Origin: Chitinophagales bacterium
Lineage (GTDB): Bacteria > Bacteroidota > Bacteroidia > Chitinophagales > Saprospiraceae
Reading direction: 5' to 3'
NCBI GenBank assembly: GCA_013299105.1
Contig: JAAFJY010000021.1
Coordinates: forward strand, 1-64,000
Length of the DNA: 64,000 nt
A program made the position numbers and the translations under genes. The notes beneath the pieces were generated by a model. The model was not told the DNA's origin. It searched no databases and saw only the letters and a list, made by a program, of their open reading frames with translations. This document shows, piece after piece, positions 52,736 to 62,335 of the stretch (position 1 is the stretch's first letter; the number at the start of each line of letters is the position of its first letter).

Positions 52736-53830
52736 ATGGTCAAAATTTACCGACTGCTATTGTTGCCTTGTTTACTGCTGAGTGTGTTGGCCGAGGCGCA
52801 GGACGTTCACTTTTCACAATACAACATGGCCCCCTTGTACCTCAATCCAGCGCAGGCGGGTGCTTTTTACGGCACTGCCCGCATCGGCGGTACTTTTCGC
52901 GACCAATGGTTGTTTTTGCCAAAAGATTATGTTACGCGTTCGTTTTTTGTGGATGCACCCATCGTTAGGGGCTTGCGCAAAAAATGGGGTGACTGGGTCG
53001 GGGTCGGTTTTTACTTTCATGGTGACCGTTCGGGGGTCGCTGGTTTGGGCCAGTCAGCGGGTGGAGTGATCAATGCCGCATACCACCTGGCGCTCGATAA
53101 AAAAGGCACCCAAGTCCTGACCCTGGGCGGCAGTTACGGTACTTTTCAGCGCAGCATCAAAAGAGATAGTCTTCGATTCGAGGATGAAACTTCGGTTTTG
53201 TTGGGCGGCGGCGGCCTGCCTTCTGGTGCCGACCGTACCTTGATCAATGGCTTGGGCGGCGGAAGCCAAGGCGGCAACAACCGCAACCAGGATGTGGCCC
53301 AAGGCCAGGGTTACAAGTCTATTTCAGTGGGCTTGATGTACCGGGTAGCGATCAACAAAACCGACAAGATGGAAATTGGCCTGGCAGCGCACAACCTCAA
53401 TCGTCCTTTGACGGGACTTTTCGAGCCCCGTGGCCGCAACGCACAGCCTGTTGGTGGAATCGACACCCGTTTGCCCATGCGCATTACTTTGCATGGCACT
53501 TACGATCGAAAAATCACCGACAAAATCAGCATTTCGCCTTCTTTGTTGTTCCAATCTTTGGGCAGTACCACCGAAATCGTGCCTCAATTCCAGGCGGGGT
53601 ACCAGTGGGATTCCAAGATAAAATTCACTGGGGGCTTGGGTTACCGGGCAGCGGATGCTTTTATCCTCTTGGGAGGAGCCAGGATTCAAGACCTACAAGT
53701 CGGCGCAAGCTGGGACCTGACTACTTCCCAATTGGGCCTGCGGGGCGGTTTTGAATTGGCGGCCAATTACATCATCAAGCTGTACAAGAAACCCAATGTG
53801 CCGCCGGCGGTGCTTTGCCCTCGCTTGTAA
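52736..53830 (+). CDS. PorP/SprF-family outer membrane protein
   Basis: A 364-residue beta-barrel protein with a signal peptide (ends AEAQDVHFSQY) and the family opening HFSQYNMAPLYLNPAQAGAF. These proteins belong to or accompany the type IX secretion system and gliding machinery of Bacteroidota, often anchoring C-terminal-tagged proteins. The barrel ends GLRGGFELAANYIIKLY. The OmpA-type gene follows after 99 bases, the typical genetic pairing of PorP with OmpA. Confidence 0.92.
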   Translation: MVKIYRLLLLPCLLLSVLAEAQDVHFSQYNMAPLYLNPAQAGAFYGTARIGGTFRDQWLFLPKDYVTRSFFVDAPIVRGLRKKWGDWVGVGFYFHGDRSGVAGLGQSAGGVINAAYHLALDKKGTQVLTLGGSYGTFQRSIKRDSLRFEDETSVLLGGGGLPSGADRTLINGLGGGSQGGNNRNQDVAQGQGYKSISVGLMYRVAINKTDKMEIGLAAHNLNRPLTGLFEPRGRNAQPVGGIDTRLPMRITLHGTYDRKITDKISISPSLLFQSLGSTTEIVPQFQAGYQWDSKIKFTGGLGYRAADAFILLGGARIQDLQVGASWDLTTSQLGLRGGFELAANYIIKLYKKPNVPPAVLCPRL

Positions 53831-53929
53831 TTGGAGTTTAAAAGTTGAAGGGTTGAAATGTTGAAGAGAATTCAGGCCCTCGTTTTTGAATAAAAATATT
53901 CGTCCTGTTGTTCAGTGGAACTTTTACTT

Positions 53930-56920
53930 ATGAAAAATAGCCTTTTTGCCATGAGAAGCTGCTTATTGATGCTGTTGGTAACGGCCAGTGTGAGCGCACT
54001 TACCGCACAGCCCTTGCGCAAGTCTTCCCGGGAATCCAACCTGGAAGCAGCCTATGAAAAAATGGCCGTAAAAGATTATTACCAGGCCGTGACCCTTTTG
54101 GAAAAAGCCTACGAAGACCAAGAGGACGAAGCCCTTGTGCCCATGCTGGCCGAGATGAATTTCAAATTGCGAGATTATACCAAGGCTGTGCGTTATTACG
54201 GCCGCATGTTTCGCAAAGACAAGGAGAAAAAATTCGAATCGGAGCGTTTCAACTACGCACGCGCCCTGAAAATGAATGGCGACTACGAAACTGCTGCTGC
54301 GGAATTCCAAAAAGTCATTGCCAATACCACCGACGAAAAAATCAAAGAGCTGGCGGGCTATGAAGCAACAGGTTGCGAGTTGGCCCAATCCAAGGCCAAG
54401 CCCAAAGTGGCTCCAACCGCCCTTGGGAAAACGGTGAGTCGAGCCTTCAGCGAATACTCGCCTGCACCTGCACGCGATGGTAGTTTGTATTATGTGGGTT
54501 TTGACACCGACGAAGTATATATTTCCAACGATACCGCCGAGGAAAAATCGGCCAAAATCTACCAGGTTCGCAAAAACGACAAGGGCTGGGGCAAACCAGA
54601 ACCCCTAGACGAAAAAATCAACCGCGAAGGGTTTCAGAATAGCTTCGTTTCTTTTGCTCCTGATGGCAACCGCATGTACCTGACCCGCGGAACGCTGGGT
54701 GAAGGCAATGAGTTGATCAGCAGTAAAATTTACATGAGCACTGGTGGCGACGGCGCATGGACCGGACCCCAAGAATGTGTGGGTGTAAACGGTGATTTCA
54801 TCGCGCTGCACCCCGTAGTAGGAGAGCTTTTTGGCAAAGAAGTATTGTTTTTCAGCGCCAACATGGCTGGCGGACAAGGCGGTTTTGACCTGTACTACGC
54901 CACCTACAAAGGCGAGGGTACTTACGCTGACCCCGTCAACCTGGGGCCAAAAATCAATACCCCTGCCGACGAGATTACACCATTTTATTACAATGGCACC
55001 ATGTATTTCAGCTCCAGCGGCCACCCTGGCTATGGTGGGCAAGACATTTTCTTCTCGGTATGGAATGGCCAAGTCTGGAGCGAACCCCGCAACCTCGCCG
55101 GGGGCTACAACACCAGCCAAGACGATCAATATTTCACGCTCAGTCCCGATGGGTATCGCGGGTTTTTTACCTCCAACCGCCCCGACGGGCGCTCGGTGCG
55201 CAGTAAAACCTGCTGCGACGACATCTACGAGTTTGAAGTACCACGAATTAAAGCTGATTTGGTGGTAGGTATTTTTGACAATGGCAAAAAACCAGTAGCC
55301 CTCAAAGGGGGTACCACTGATTTGTCGGGGGTAACGGTAGCAGGCGTTCAACCGATTGAGCTCAAAAACAATGCTACGGGCAACCGCTTTGACTTTGGCT
55401 TGAACCTGGATAAAACCTACAAAATCAAGGTCAACGTACCGGGTTATTACCCCGACAGCGCCCAGGTAAGCACCAATAATCTGAAGGAAACTAAGGTCTT
55501 TGAGCAGCGCTTTTTCCTCAAACCCCTGCCCACTACCAAGGTGGTGGAAGACTCTGGATTAGACACCATCTCCATCGAGCAGGCCTTTGTACTCGAAAAC
55601 ATCGTGTACGAATACGACAAAGCCGACATCAAACCCGAAGCCGAGCCCGACTTACAGCTCGTATTGGATTTGATGAAAAAATACCCCGATATGGTGATCG
55701 AACTCGGTTCGCACACCGATTACCGGGGCATCGACAAGTACAACCAAGACCTTTCACAGCGCCGCGCCGAGTCGGCCCGCCGTTGGTTGGTGAACAAAGG
55801 CATCGCCACTTCGCGCATTTTGGCCCAAGGATATGGTGAGTCCAAACCTAAACCCGTTAGTGAAAAAATGGCCGCTGAAAACCTGTTCATGAAAATGGGT
55901 GACACTCTCACCCGCGAATTCATCGACAACCTGGCCAGCAAAGAACAGCAGGAAGAAGCCCACCAGCTCAATCGTCGTACCGAGTTCAAGATCGTAAAAG
56001 GACCCAAAAGCATTACTGTCAAAAGGGTAGAAGTGCGCAAAAAGCCCGCTACCCAAGGCACCAAGCCCGCGCCCAACCGCAACCGCCTGCCAGGTGTAAC
56101 TCCCGTTGCATTGCCACCCCGCGATACACTCAGTCCTTGGTCCAACCTCTATAAGCGTGAAGACCTGAAGCGCTACCGCAAGCCAGTCATGCAGTTCACC
56201 CAGCGTGCTATCGACCTTGGCACAATCAAAGAAGGTGAGAAAATCAGCTTCTCTTATCCTTTCGTTAACCGGGGAAACCAGGCTTTGACCATCGACTTTA
56301 TCTCCACTTGCGACTGTGTAAGCGCTGATTTTCCCAAAAATGCCATCCGTCCGGGCGGCAAAGGGGTAATCAAAATCATTTTTGACAGCAAAGCCCACCC
56401 CGCAGAGCAAATGATCGAACTGACGGTGGTCTTGAAAAATAAAATCCCTTTTGCCAAGGACCCCAAAAACTTCCACCCGATCCGGGAGGAATTGCAGTTC
56501 AATTATAAGTTGGAAGGAGCAGCAGAAATCCACAAGCTTTCGGCCCTTTACGACCGCAAAGACCTGCATTTGTTCAAAAAACCGATCCTCGTTTTCAATA
56601 CCCGCGAGATCAATCTGGGCAAAGTGAAAAAAGGGGAAAAGCGAGAGTTTGAATTTGAATTCACCAATCAAGGCGAAGTGCCCGCTGAAATTGACTTGAT
56701 TTCAGCTTGTGAATGTACCACCACTGATTTTGAGCACAAACCGATCAATCCGGGCGAAAAAGCCAAGATCAAAGTGACGTTTGATAGTGCTGACAAAACT
56801 GCTCCTGAAACGATTGACGTGGACATTATCCTTAAAAATGAGATTCCTTATCCCAAGGATCCCAAGATCATGTACCCGTTGATTGAAAGGGTGAAGTATT
56901 CTTTTGATTTGGCCATGTGA
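53930..56920 (+). CDS. OmpA-family protein with TPR, PD40, OmpA and two DUF1573 domains
   Basis: A 996-residue envelope protein with a signal peptide (residues 1-30, MRSCLLMLLVTASVSALTAQ). Residues about 35-140 are TPR-like (YYQAVTLLEKAYEDQEDEAL), 165-445 a WD40/PD40 propeller (FVSFAPDGNRMYLTRG, GGQDIFFSVWNG), 450-540 a beta-sandwich, 555-645 the peptidoglycan-binding OmpA domain (NIVYEYDKADIKPEAEPDL, GSHTDYRG, NQDLSQRRAESARRWL). After a short linker come two DUF1573 (Ig-like, Cys-containing) domains, 752-840 (IDLGTIKEGEKISFSYPF, STCDC) and 880-980 (INLGKVKKGEKREFEF, SACECTTTDF). The added DUF1573 pair distinguishes it from PorE-like proteins. Start at 53930 restores the signal peptide. Confidence 0.9.
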   Translation: MKNSLFAMRSCLLMLLVTASVSALTAQPLRKSSRESNLEAAYEKMAVKDYYQAVTLLEKAYEDQEDEALVPMLAEMNFKLRDYTKAVRYYGRMFRKDKEKKFESERFNYARALKMNGDYETAAAEFQKVIANTTDEKIKELAGYEATGCELAQSKAKPKVAPTALGKTVSRAFSEYSPAPARDGSLYYVGFDTDEVYISNDTAEEKSAKIYQVRKNDKGWGKPEPLDEKINREGFQNSFVSFAPDGNRMYLTRGTLGEGNELISSKIYMSTGGDGAWTGPQECVGVNGDFIALHPVVGELFGKEVLFFSANMAGGQGGFDLYYATYKGEGTYADPVNLGPKINTPADEITPFYYNGTMYFSSSGHPGYGGQDIFFSVWNGQVWSEPRNLAGGYNTSQDDQYFTLSPDGYRGFFTSNRPDGRSVRSKTCCDDIYEFEVPRIKADLVVGIFDNGKKPVALKGGTTDLSGVTVAGVQPIELKNNATGNRFDFGLNLDKTYKIKVNVPGYYPDSAQVSTNNLKETKVFEQRFFLKPLPTTKVVEDSGLDTISIEQAFVLENIVYEYDKADIKPEAEPDLQLVLDLMKKYPDMVIELGSHTDYRGIDKYNQDLSQRRAESARRWLVNKGIATSRILAQGYGESKPKPVSEKMAAENLFMKMGDTLTREFIDNLASKEQQEEAHQLNRRTEFKIVKGPKSITVKRVEVRKKPATQGTKPAPNRNRLPGVTPVALPPRDTLSPWSNLYKREDLKRYRKPVMQFTQRAIDLGTIKEGEKISFSYPFVNRGNQALTIDFISTCDCVSADFPKNAIRPGGKGVIKIIFDSKAHPAEQMIELTVVLKNKIPFAKDPKNFHPIREELQFNYKLEGAAEIHKLSALYDRKDLHLFKKPILVFNTREINLGKVKKGEKREFEFEFTNQGEVPAEIDLISACECTTTDFEHKPINPGEKAKIKVTFDSADKTAPETIDVDIILKNEIPYPKDPKIMYPLIERVKYSFDLAM

Positions 56921-56952
56921 TTCGGAGAAACCGCTTTTTCGGTTTAAGGAAA

Positions 56953-56992
56953 AACAAAAACAGCTCGCGAAACCAGCGGGCTGTTTTTGTTT
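56953..56992 (+). terminator. hairpin terminator
   Basis: ACAAAAACAGCTCGC pairs with GCGGGCTGTTTTTGT with one mismatch; it ends the OmpA-DUF1573 gene, and T runs occur on the + strand. A second stem at 57027-57049 has a similar CAGCCC/GGGCTG core. Confidence 0.75.
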
Positions 56993-57466
56993 GTGGTACG
57001 GCCTTCCATTTGTCATAACACAAAGACAGCCCACGAAACTCGCGGGCTGACGTATGATTGGTTAGAACTAGAATTACCAATTTGAGAAACAGGTAAATGG
57101 TCCTCAAGCCAGCGTATGCTAGCGAAGACACGGCATAGAAATCACCTGCTCTTTGATGAACGGCTGAAAAAATGCTTGTTCTGAACAGGTACTCCTTTCT
57201 GTTTTTACCTGGAAAAATCGAATGGGAGAGACTCGTTTAAATTCTTTAGCTTGAAAAAAACTTTGGTGATTAGGGTGGATTCAGTGCTTCCAATGAGCAA
57301 AAGGAATTTTGTGATTTTGTAGTGTCGAAAGGTAAAAAGTAGTGTTCTTATATTCATTTTTGAATGACAGATCAAATATAGGCACATTTTGAACATTACA
57401 AGAATTAAGATGCTGTTTTTTTCAAAATGTCACAGATTTGTCATTTATGAAAATAGGCACAGCGTG

Positions 57467-57474
57467 TAAATTTG
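57467..57474 (+). promoter_or_regulatory. -7 box of TonB receptor gene
   Basis: TAAATTTG matches TAnnTTTG exactly. A TTG occurs 26 bases upstream, longer than the optimum, so strength is uncertain. Confidence 0.4.
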
Positions 57475-57566
57475 CTAACTGACAAGCCTGAAAACTCCTC
57501 TAAAGCTGATTTTTTTGCATTTTGTGCGGGCTTTCGCCCTTGCTTGGGCGAATTAAATTGTCTGTT

Positions 57567-59864
57567 ATGTCTCAATCTCTCAGGTTTTTGGGTTTTTTCT
57601 TTTTTTGCTGTGTTTTTAATACAGTTTTTGCCCAGGTCAGCGTCAGTGGAGTGGTGCGCGATGCCCTTGATAAGCGTGCATTGGCCAATGTCAGCATCAA
57701 GGCGCAGGGCCAAAACAATGGCACCAGCACCGACGAAAAGGGTTTTTTCAGCCTGTTGAGTGCTTCTGATACCTTACAAATCAGCCTCCTGGGCTATGCC
57801 ACTCAATTGACCCCCATCCAAGGCGACGAATCTTGGGTGGAAATACAGTTGCAAGAAGAACAGTTGGCCTTGCCTGAATACACCGCCCGTTCCAGTCGGG
57901 AAGCCAGCGTTTATTTGCGTGCGCCTGCCACCATCACCCGCATCACTTACGAAGCCTTGCGCCGCGACGATGCCCTCAACATCGCCAATGCTTTCAACCG
58001 CGTGCCTGGGGTGTACATGCAAAGTGGGACTTTGAGTACCAACCGCATCACCATTCGTGGCATCGGCAATCGCTCGCCTTTTGGCACCGCCAAAATCCGC
58101 GCCTACCTCGACGAAATCCCCCTGACCAGTGGGGTAGGCGAAACCAGCCTGGAAGACATCGACCTGAGCCTCTTGCAAAACGTAGAAATATGGAAAGGGC
58201 CCAGCGCCAGTACTTATGGTGCAGCTTTGGGCGGGGTGGTTCACCTGCAAAGTATGCCCGAAACATGGAGCAGCGATCGCCAAATGCAAGTGCAACAAAG
58301 CGCCCAAGTGGGCAGTTATGGCACTGAACGCTATGTGACCCAAGTCAATTATCGGGACGAAACGACTTCACTTTTGCTCAATTACAACCGCAACCACAGC
58401 GACGGCTACCGCGCCAACAACCGCTACGACCGGGCTGGTTTTGCGGCCATTGGGCAGGTCAAGGCCGGGAAACGCCAGGTTTTTAGCCTGTTTGTCAACC
58501 AAGTGGGCTTGAAAGGCTTCATCCCCAGTTCAATCAATCGGACCGATTATGAGAAAAACCCCAGTATCGCTGCCGCCAATTGGGCCAGGGTCAAGGGTTT
58601 TGAAGATTATGACAAAACCATCGCAGGTTTGTCACACCGTCTGCTGCTCAAGGAATGGTCCGGCAATCGCCAACTGAGCAGTGTAGTGAGCCTGTTCACC
58701 ACCTCCCGCAGCAATTACGAATCGCGGCCCTTCAACATCCTGCGCGAAAACAGTACCGCCGACGGCCTGCGCGCCCTGCTCGAATACCGCCAAAATCGCG
58801 AACGCCGCCGCCCCAACCTGCAAGTGGGCCTCGAATACTTCAACGAGCGCTACAACTGGCAAACCAATGCCACCAAAGTAGGCACACTTGATACCCTACT
58901 CAGCGACAACCAGGAATTGCGGCGCTACTACAACCTTTTTGCGGAAGGGAACTGGGACCTGAGCAGCCGTTGGTTTCTCTCGACGGGGCTCAACCTCAAC
59001 CAAACTCGTTATCAATTGAGTGACTTGTTCCCCCGTGATCGGCGTGACTTGAGCGGGCAACGGGAGTTTGACCCGGTTTTATCGCCGCGCTTGAGCTTGG
59101 GCTACAAACTGCCCAAGCAGTTGATGTTTTTTGTAACATTGTCACACGGTTTTGCTTCGCCAACCTTGGAAGAAACCCTCTTGCCCAGTGGCCAGATCAA
59201 CCCCGAAATCCGCCCCGAACAAGGCTGGAACTTTGAAATCGGCAGCCGGGGGGCTTACTTGGGTGGCAAACTGAGTTACGAGTTGTCGATCTATCGCATG
59301 AGCATCCGCGACTTGTTGGTGGCCCGCCGCACCGCTGAAGACGCTTTCGTCGGCATCAACGCGGGCAAAACCCGGCACGATGGCCTGGAATTGGGCCTCA
59401 ACTGGGCCAATCAAGGCAAAAAAGGGGCTTATCGGGTTTATTTGAGCTACAGCTATGCTGACTATACTTTCCTGGAATTCGTGGACGGCAACAACAATTT
59501 TTCAGGTAATGCCCTCACTGGCGCTCCGCCACATCACCTGACAATGGGATTGGAAGGCAATTTGAGCCTGGGTTTTTACGCCCACCTGGGCTACGAATGG
59601 GTGGATCGTTACCCCATCAACGATGCCAACAAGGTCTTCAACGACGCTTATGGTGTACTTAACCTGCGCAGCGGTTGGCGCAAAACCCTGGGCAAATCCC
59701 TGAGCCTGGATGCCTTTTTGGGCCTGCAAAACCTGCTGGATGAAAAATATGCGGGCATGACCCAAGTCAATGCCCTGGGAGTGGGTACAGCCCTGCCCCG
59801 GTATTTTTATCCCGGCTTGCCCAGGAATTGGTATGGAGGATTGAGCTTGGGGTGGAAAATTTAA
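57567..59864 (+). CDS. TonB-dependent receptor with CarboxypepD_reg-like domain
   Basis: A 765-residue outer-membrane receptor. A signal peptide (ends NTVFAQ) precedes a carboxypeptidase-regulatory-like domain (VSVSGVVRDALDKRALANVSIKA), the plug (ITRITYEALRRDDALNIANAFNRVPGVYMQ, ITIRGIGNR, LQNVEIWKGPSASTYGAALGG) and the 22-strand barrel, ending with GLSLGWKI. The plug resembles siderophore receptors more than SusC carbohydrate receptors, since no SusD lies nearby; the ligand is not identifiable. Start at 57567; 15 residues upstream lack a signal. Confidence 0.92.
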   Translation: MSQSLRFLGFFFFCCVFNTVFAQVSVSGVVRDALDKRALANVSIKAQGQNNGTSTDEKGFFSLLSASDTLQISLLGYATQLTPIQGDESWVEIQLQEEQLALPEYTARSSREASVYLRAPATITRITYEALRRDDALNIANAFNRVPGVYMQSGTLSTNRITIRGIGNRSPFGTAKIRAYLDEIPLTSGVGETSLEDIDLSLLQNVEIWKGPSASTYGAALGGVVHLQSMPETWSSDRQMQVQQSAQVGSYGTERYVTQVNYRDETTSLLLNYNRNHSDGYRANNRYDRAGFAAIGQVKAGKRQVFSLFVNQVGLKGFIPSSINRTDYEKNPSIAAANWARVKGFEDYDKTIAGLSHRLLLKEWSGNRQLSSVVSLFTTSRSNYESRPFNILRENSTADGLRALLEYRQNRERRRPNLQVGLEYFNERYNWQTNATKVGTLDTLLSDNQELRRYYNLFAEGNWDLSSRWFLSTGLNLNQTRYQLSDLFPRDRRDLSGQREFDPVLSPRLSLGYKLPKQLMFFVTLSHGFASPTLEETLLPSGQINPEIRPEQGWNFEIGSRGAYLGGKLSYELSIYRMSIRDLLVARRTAEDAFVGINAGKTRHDGLELGLNWANQGKKGAYRVYLSYSYADYTFLEFVDGNNNFSGNALTGAPPHHLTMGLEGNLSLGFYAHLGYEWVDRYPINDANKVFNDAYGVLNLRSGWRKTLGKSLSLDAFLGLQNLLDEKYAGMTQVNALGVGTALPRYFYPGLPRNWYGGLSLGWKI

Positions 59865-59950
59865 TGGTTAGTTGTTAATGGTTAGTGGTTAATGGTTAGT
59901 TGTTAATGGTTAGTTGTTAATGGTTAGTGGTTAATTGTTAATGGTTAATG
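59862..59950 (+). repeat. TTAATGGTTAG tandem array after TonB receptor stop
   Basis: Seven or so imperfect copies of TTAATGGTTAGTKG, starting within the TAA stop of the receptor gene. The same unit (inverse strand) occurs at 63877-63925, where the partial gene's stop lies in the array. Confidence 0.7.
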
Positions 59951-60355
59951 GGGGCTTGTGGGGGATTGCTGGCATATCAACCACAGAAAATCGACCAATT
60001 TGGATTAGTGAGCTATTTAGATGAGAAAATGCCCTCAAGGGATATTCGATACGCCCATTTTTTGTTTGTCATTCAAAAAACTGAGCAGGGGACTTTCCTA
60101 GAGGGCAAGGAAGGTACTGCTTGGACTAAACTTTCCTACGGTTGCGGCAGGCCGAAATGCTTCCAACACATCAATGAATTCGGTATGGTAAATCAGTAGC
60201 CTACCCAAAAGTGCCTTCAAGATACATTTGAAAATCTTGAAGACACTTTTTATGTTGATCAAATATAAAGTCTAAGTTCTACGCCTTCTTTTATCCAAAC
60301 CCTCACGCTATCTTTACCCAAAACCCATTTTCAACCCTTCAAAGATAGCGTAGTC
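59951..60355. other. gap before LCIB-type gene, with hairpin
   Basis: A possible 83-residue frame at 59948-60199 has no signature. Immediately after it, AAAAGTGCCTTCAAGAT (60207-60223) pairs with ATCTTGAAGACACTTTT (60234-60250), a terminator-like stem. It probably ends transcription of the TonB receptor. Confidence 0.5.
60207..60250 (+). terminator. hairpin terminator
   Basis: A 17 bp stem with one mismatch, followed by T's, between the TonB receptor and the carbonic-anhydrase-like gene. Confidence 0.65.
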
Positions 60356-61102
60356 ATGAAAAAAAGAGAGAAGCTGGCCATCATCCAGCGCTTTTACCCC
60401 AACGCCAGCACTACTGTGGACAGCGTCAATCGCCTCATTGACGTAGTAGAAGGCTATCTGGACCTTGAACCTGGTCAGGTCATGCACGCCGACAGCATTT
60501 GCAGCGACGACGTGAACAGCATCCAATATCCTTCGCGTGCGCACGAGTTTTTGGGGCCTTTCAACATGGGCGGCCTGGACGGGTTTCCCTTCACGGGCCT
60601 CACGGGCATGGGAGCTTTTGCCAGTCATGTGCCCGACGATGGGGCTGTTTTTGTCTACTACGGCCCCCACATTGGCATCTCCAAAGATGGAACCCTCGGC
60701 GAAATCTCCCGCATTGGCCAATCGCACCGCTCTGGTTGCTGCGGTGCGGCCAAAGGTGCACTCAACAAATTGCTCAACAAGCAAATTGTACCTGGTAATG
60801 TCACCGAGCTGGATTACCAGATGAATACCATCGAGCAAATTTTACTGAAACAGGAAGCCCGCATCCTTGCTACCGAGTACCCCTTGCATGAGGCCACCGA
60901 AGTCATTTACGAGGCCATCGATGCCCGCATCAATGAGTTGGTGGACAAAACCAAGTACAATTGCCGTTATGTCATCCTGGTTGGAGCCATTTTGATCAAC
61001 AGCGATAGTGACATGGGCTCGTTTACGGCCACCAAACGATTTGATGTGATCGACTTGAGCAGCAACGAGCGCGAAAGTTTGTTAGGTAAATTCCCACTTT
61101 GA
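60356..61102 (+). CDS. LCIB/theta-type carbonic anhydrase-like protein
   Basis: A 248-residue protein that looks like a full member of the LCIB/C carbonic anhydrase family (theta class, beta-CA-like fold), which interconverts CO2 and bicarbonate in algae. Candidate zinc ligands are Cys49 in HADSICSDDVN, His91 in GAFASHVPDDG and Cys128 or Cys129 in HRSGCCGAAKG. Asp51/52 and Arg61 could form the dyad. It is cytosolic, with no signal peptide. The bestrophin-family gene follows on the same strand 224 bases later, an association that recalls the LCIB/bestrophin bicarbonate apparatus of green algae. Recognition is from motif memory, not a search. Confidence 0.75.
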   Translation: MKKREKLAIIQRFYPNASTTVDSVNRLIDVVEGYLDLEPGQVMHADSICSDDVNSIQYPSRAHEFLGPFNMGGLDGFPFTGLTGMGAFASHVPDDGAVFVYYGPHIGISKDGTLGEISRIGQSHRSGCCGAAKGALNKLLNKQIVPGNVTELDYQMNTIEQILLKQEARILATEYPLHEATEVIYEAIDARINELVDKTKYNCRYVILVGAILINSDSDMGSFTATKRFDVIDLSSNERESLLGKFPL

Positions 61103-61325
61103 GCACCTAAGGCCCACAGAAAAATAATTTGTAAAATTGGCAAATGCTTTGCCCCACTTTCACGTAGCGCGTGACACAGCGCGGGATTGGAACACGGATA
61201 AAATCGGATTTGGGTGTGCTTGTTTGGGTTTGAGTGTGAAGAAACCTCGTTTTCAATTGGAGACAAAAGTTTAAGCTCGAAGCCCCACACCCGAACGCAC
61301 ACTTACACACTCCACACCTATTTTT

Positions 61326-62324
61326 ATGTACACTAAACGCAACTACGGGTTTTGGCTGACCTTTAAGTGGTCCCGAAAACCCTTCTACCTGGGCATGGCT
61401 TATGCCCTAATCGTGGTTTTGACCCAGCATTTTGGCAAAAAACACTTCAATCTCGACCTCTCCCTGCCTTGGCAACCGATCAGTGTGATGGGGATTGCGG
61501 TGGCTTTTTACCTGGGGTTTAAAAACAACGCCAGTTACGACCGCACCTGGGAAGCCCGCAAAATCTGGGGCGGGATTGTCAACAGCAGCCGCACTTTTGG
61601 CATGGCAGTAGTATCTTTTGTACAGGGTGAAAATGAAAAAGAGGTCAAAAAGCGCTTGATTTATCGCCACATTGCCTGGATGACCGCTCTGCGTTACCAA
61701 TTGCGGCTCCCACGTGAATGGGAGCACTTGCAGGAGAGGATCAAAGGCATCTATTTTCCAGAAACTTCTGACAAGTGCTTCGATCACCTGGAAGAAGAAC
61801 TGAGCACTTATTTGTCGGCAGAGGAGGTGCAAAAAGTGATGAAAAAAACCAATATCGCGGCCCAGATCATGCTGCACCAAGGGCGGGATTTGCGGAATTT
61901 GCACGACCAGGCTTACTTCAACGATTGGCGGCACATGGAATTGCACAAGCTCCTATCGGCCTTGTACGATGAGCAGGGGCGCAGCGAACGGATCAAAAAC
62001 TTCCCTTTTCCTCGCCAATACGCTTCAGCGGCTTTGTGGCAAACAGTGCTTTTTTCCCTGGCCATTCCTTTCGGCCTTTTGAATGTGTACGGTGAAAACG
62101 AAACCCATGAAATCTGGGCAGTTGTACCGCTTTCTGCCCTGCTGATCTGGGTATTCTTTTTGATGGAAAAAATTGGAGACTATTCAGAAAATCCTTTCGA
62201 GGGCTCGTACAATGACATTCCCATCACCACGATTTCACGCGGGATCGAAATTGACCTGCGGCAAATGCTGGACGATGAAAACATCCCTCCACCCATCGCT
62301 GCCGACCATCATTTTCAGATGTAA
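61326..62324 (+). CDS. bestrophin-family anion channel
   Basis: A 332-residue membrane protein with the bestrophin signature FKNNASYDRTWEARKIWGG near residue 65 and ENPFEGSYNDIPITTISRGIEIDLRQML at the C-terminus. Four hydrophobic spans (residues about 22-38, 52-70, 235-255, 262-282) match the pentameric bestrophin fold. Family members conduct chloride or bicarbonate; some bacterial members prefer cations. The upstream neighbour encodes an LCIB-type carbonic anhydrase, so bicarbonate transport is a reasonable but unproven role. Confidence 0.88.
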   Translation: MYTKRNYGFWLTFKWSRKPFYLGMAYALIVVLTQHFGKKHFNLDLSLPWQPISVMGIAVAFYLGFKNNASYDRTWEARKIWGGIVNSSRTFGMAVVSFVQGENEKEVKKRLIYRHIAWMTALRYQLRLPREWEHLQERIKGIYFPETSDKCFDHLEEELSTYLSAEEVQKVMKKTNIAAQIMLHQGRDLRNLHDQAYFNDWRHMELHKLLSALYDEQGRSERIKNFPFPRQYASAALWQTVLFSLAIPFGLLNVYGENETHEIWAVVPLSALLIWVFFLMEKIGDYSENPFEGSYNDIPITTISRGIEIDLRQMLDDENIPPPIAADHHFQM

Positions 62325-62335
62325 GCAACTGGTAA

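Larger units (their letters stand above)
56921..57566. other. 646-base gap with terminators and a promoter box
   Basis: Two hairpins occur near the left end (56953-56992 and 57027-57049). The remainder is AT-rich without a gene. A TAAATTTG box at 57467-57474 lies 93 bases before the TonB receptor start. Confidence 0.5.

Noticed and set aside
55754-56671. A 305-residue minus frame
   Set aside because: It lies fully antisense to the OmpA-DUF1573 gene and has no family signature.
57028-57049. Second CAGCCC/GGGCTG hairpin as an operator
   Set aside because: It repeats the core of the terminator just before it and lies in a 3' region, so it is more simply a duplicated terminator.
59862-59950. 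CRISPR-like regular repeats
   Set aside because: The units are about 12-14 bases, tandem and without unique spacers; there are no cas genes in the window.
59948-60199. Plus-strand frame of 83 residues followed by a hairpin
   Set aside because: It begins inside a repeat array and has no signature; the hairpin is better explained as the terminator of the TonB receptor gene.
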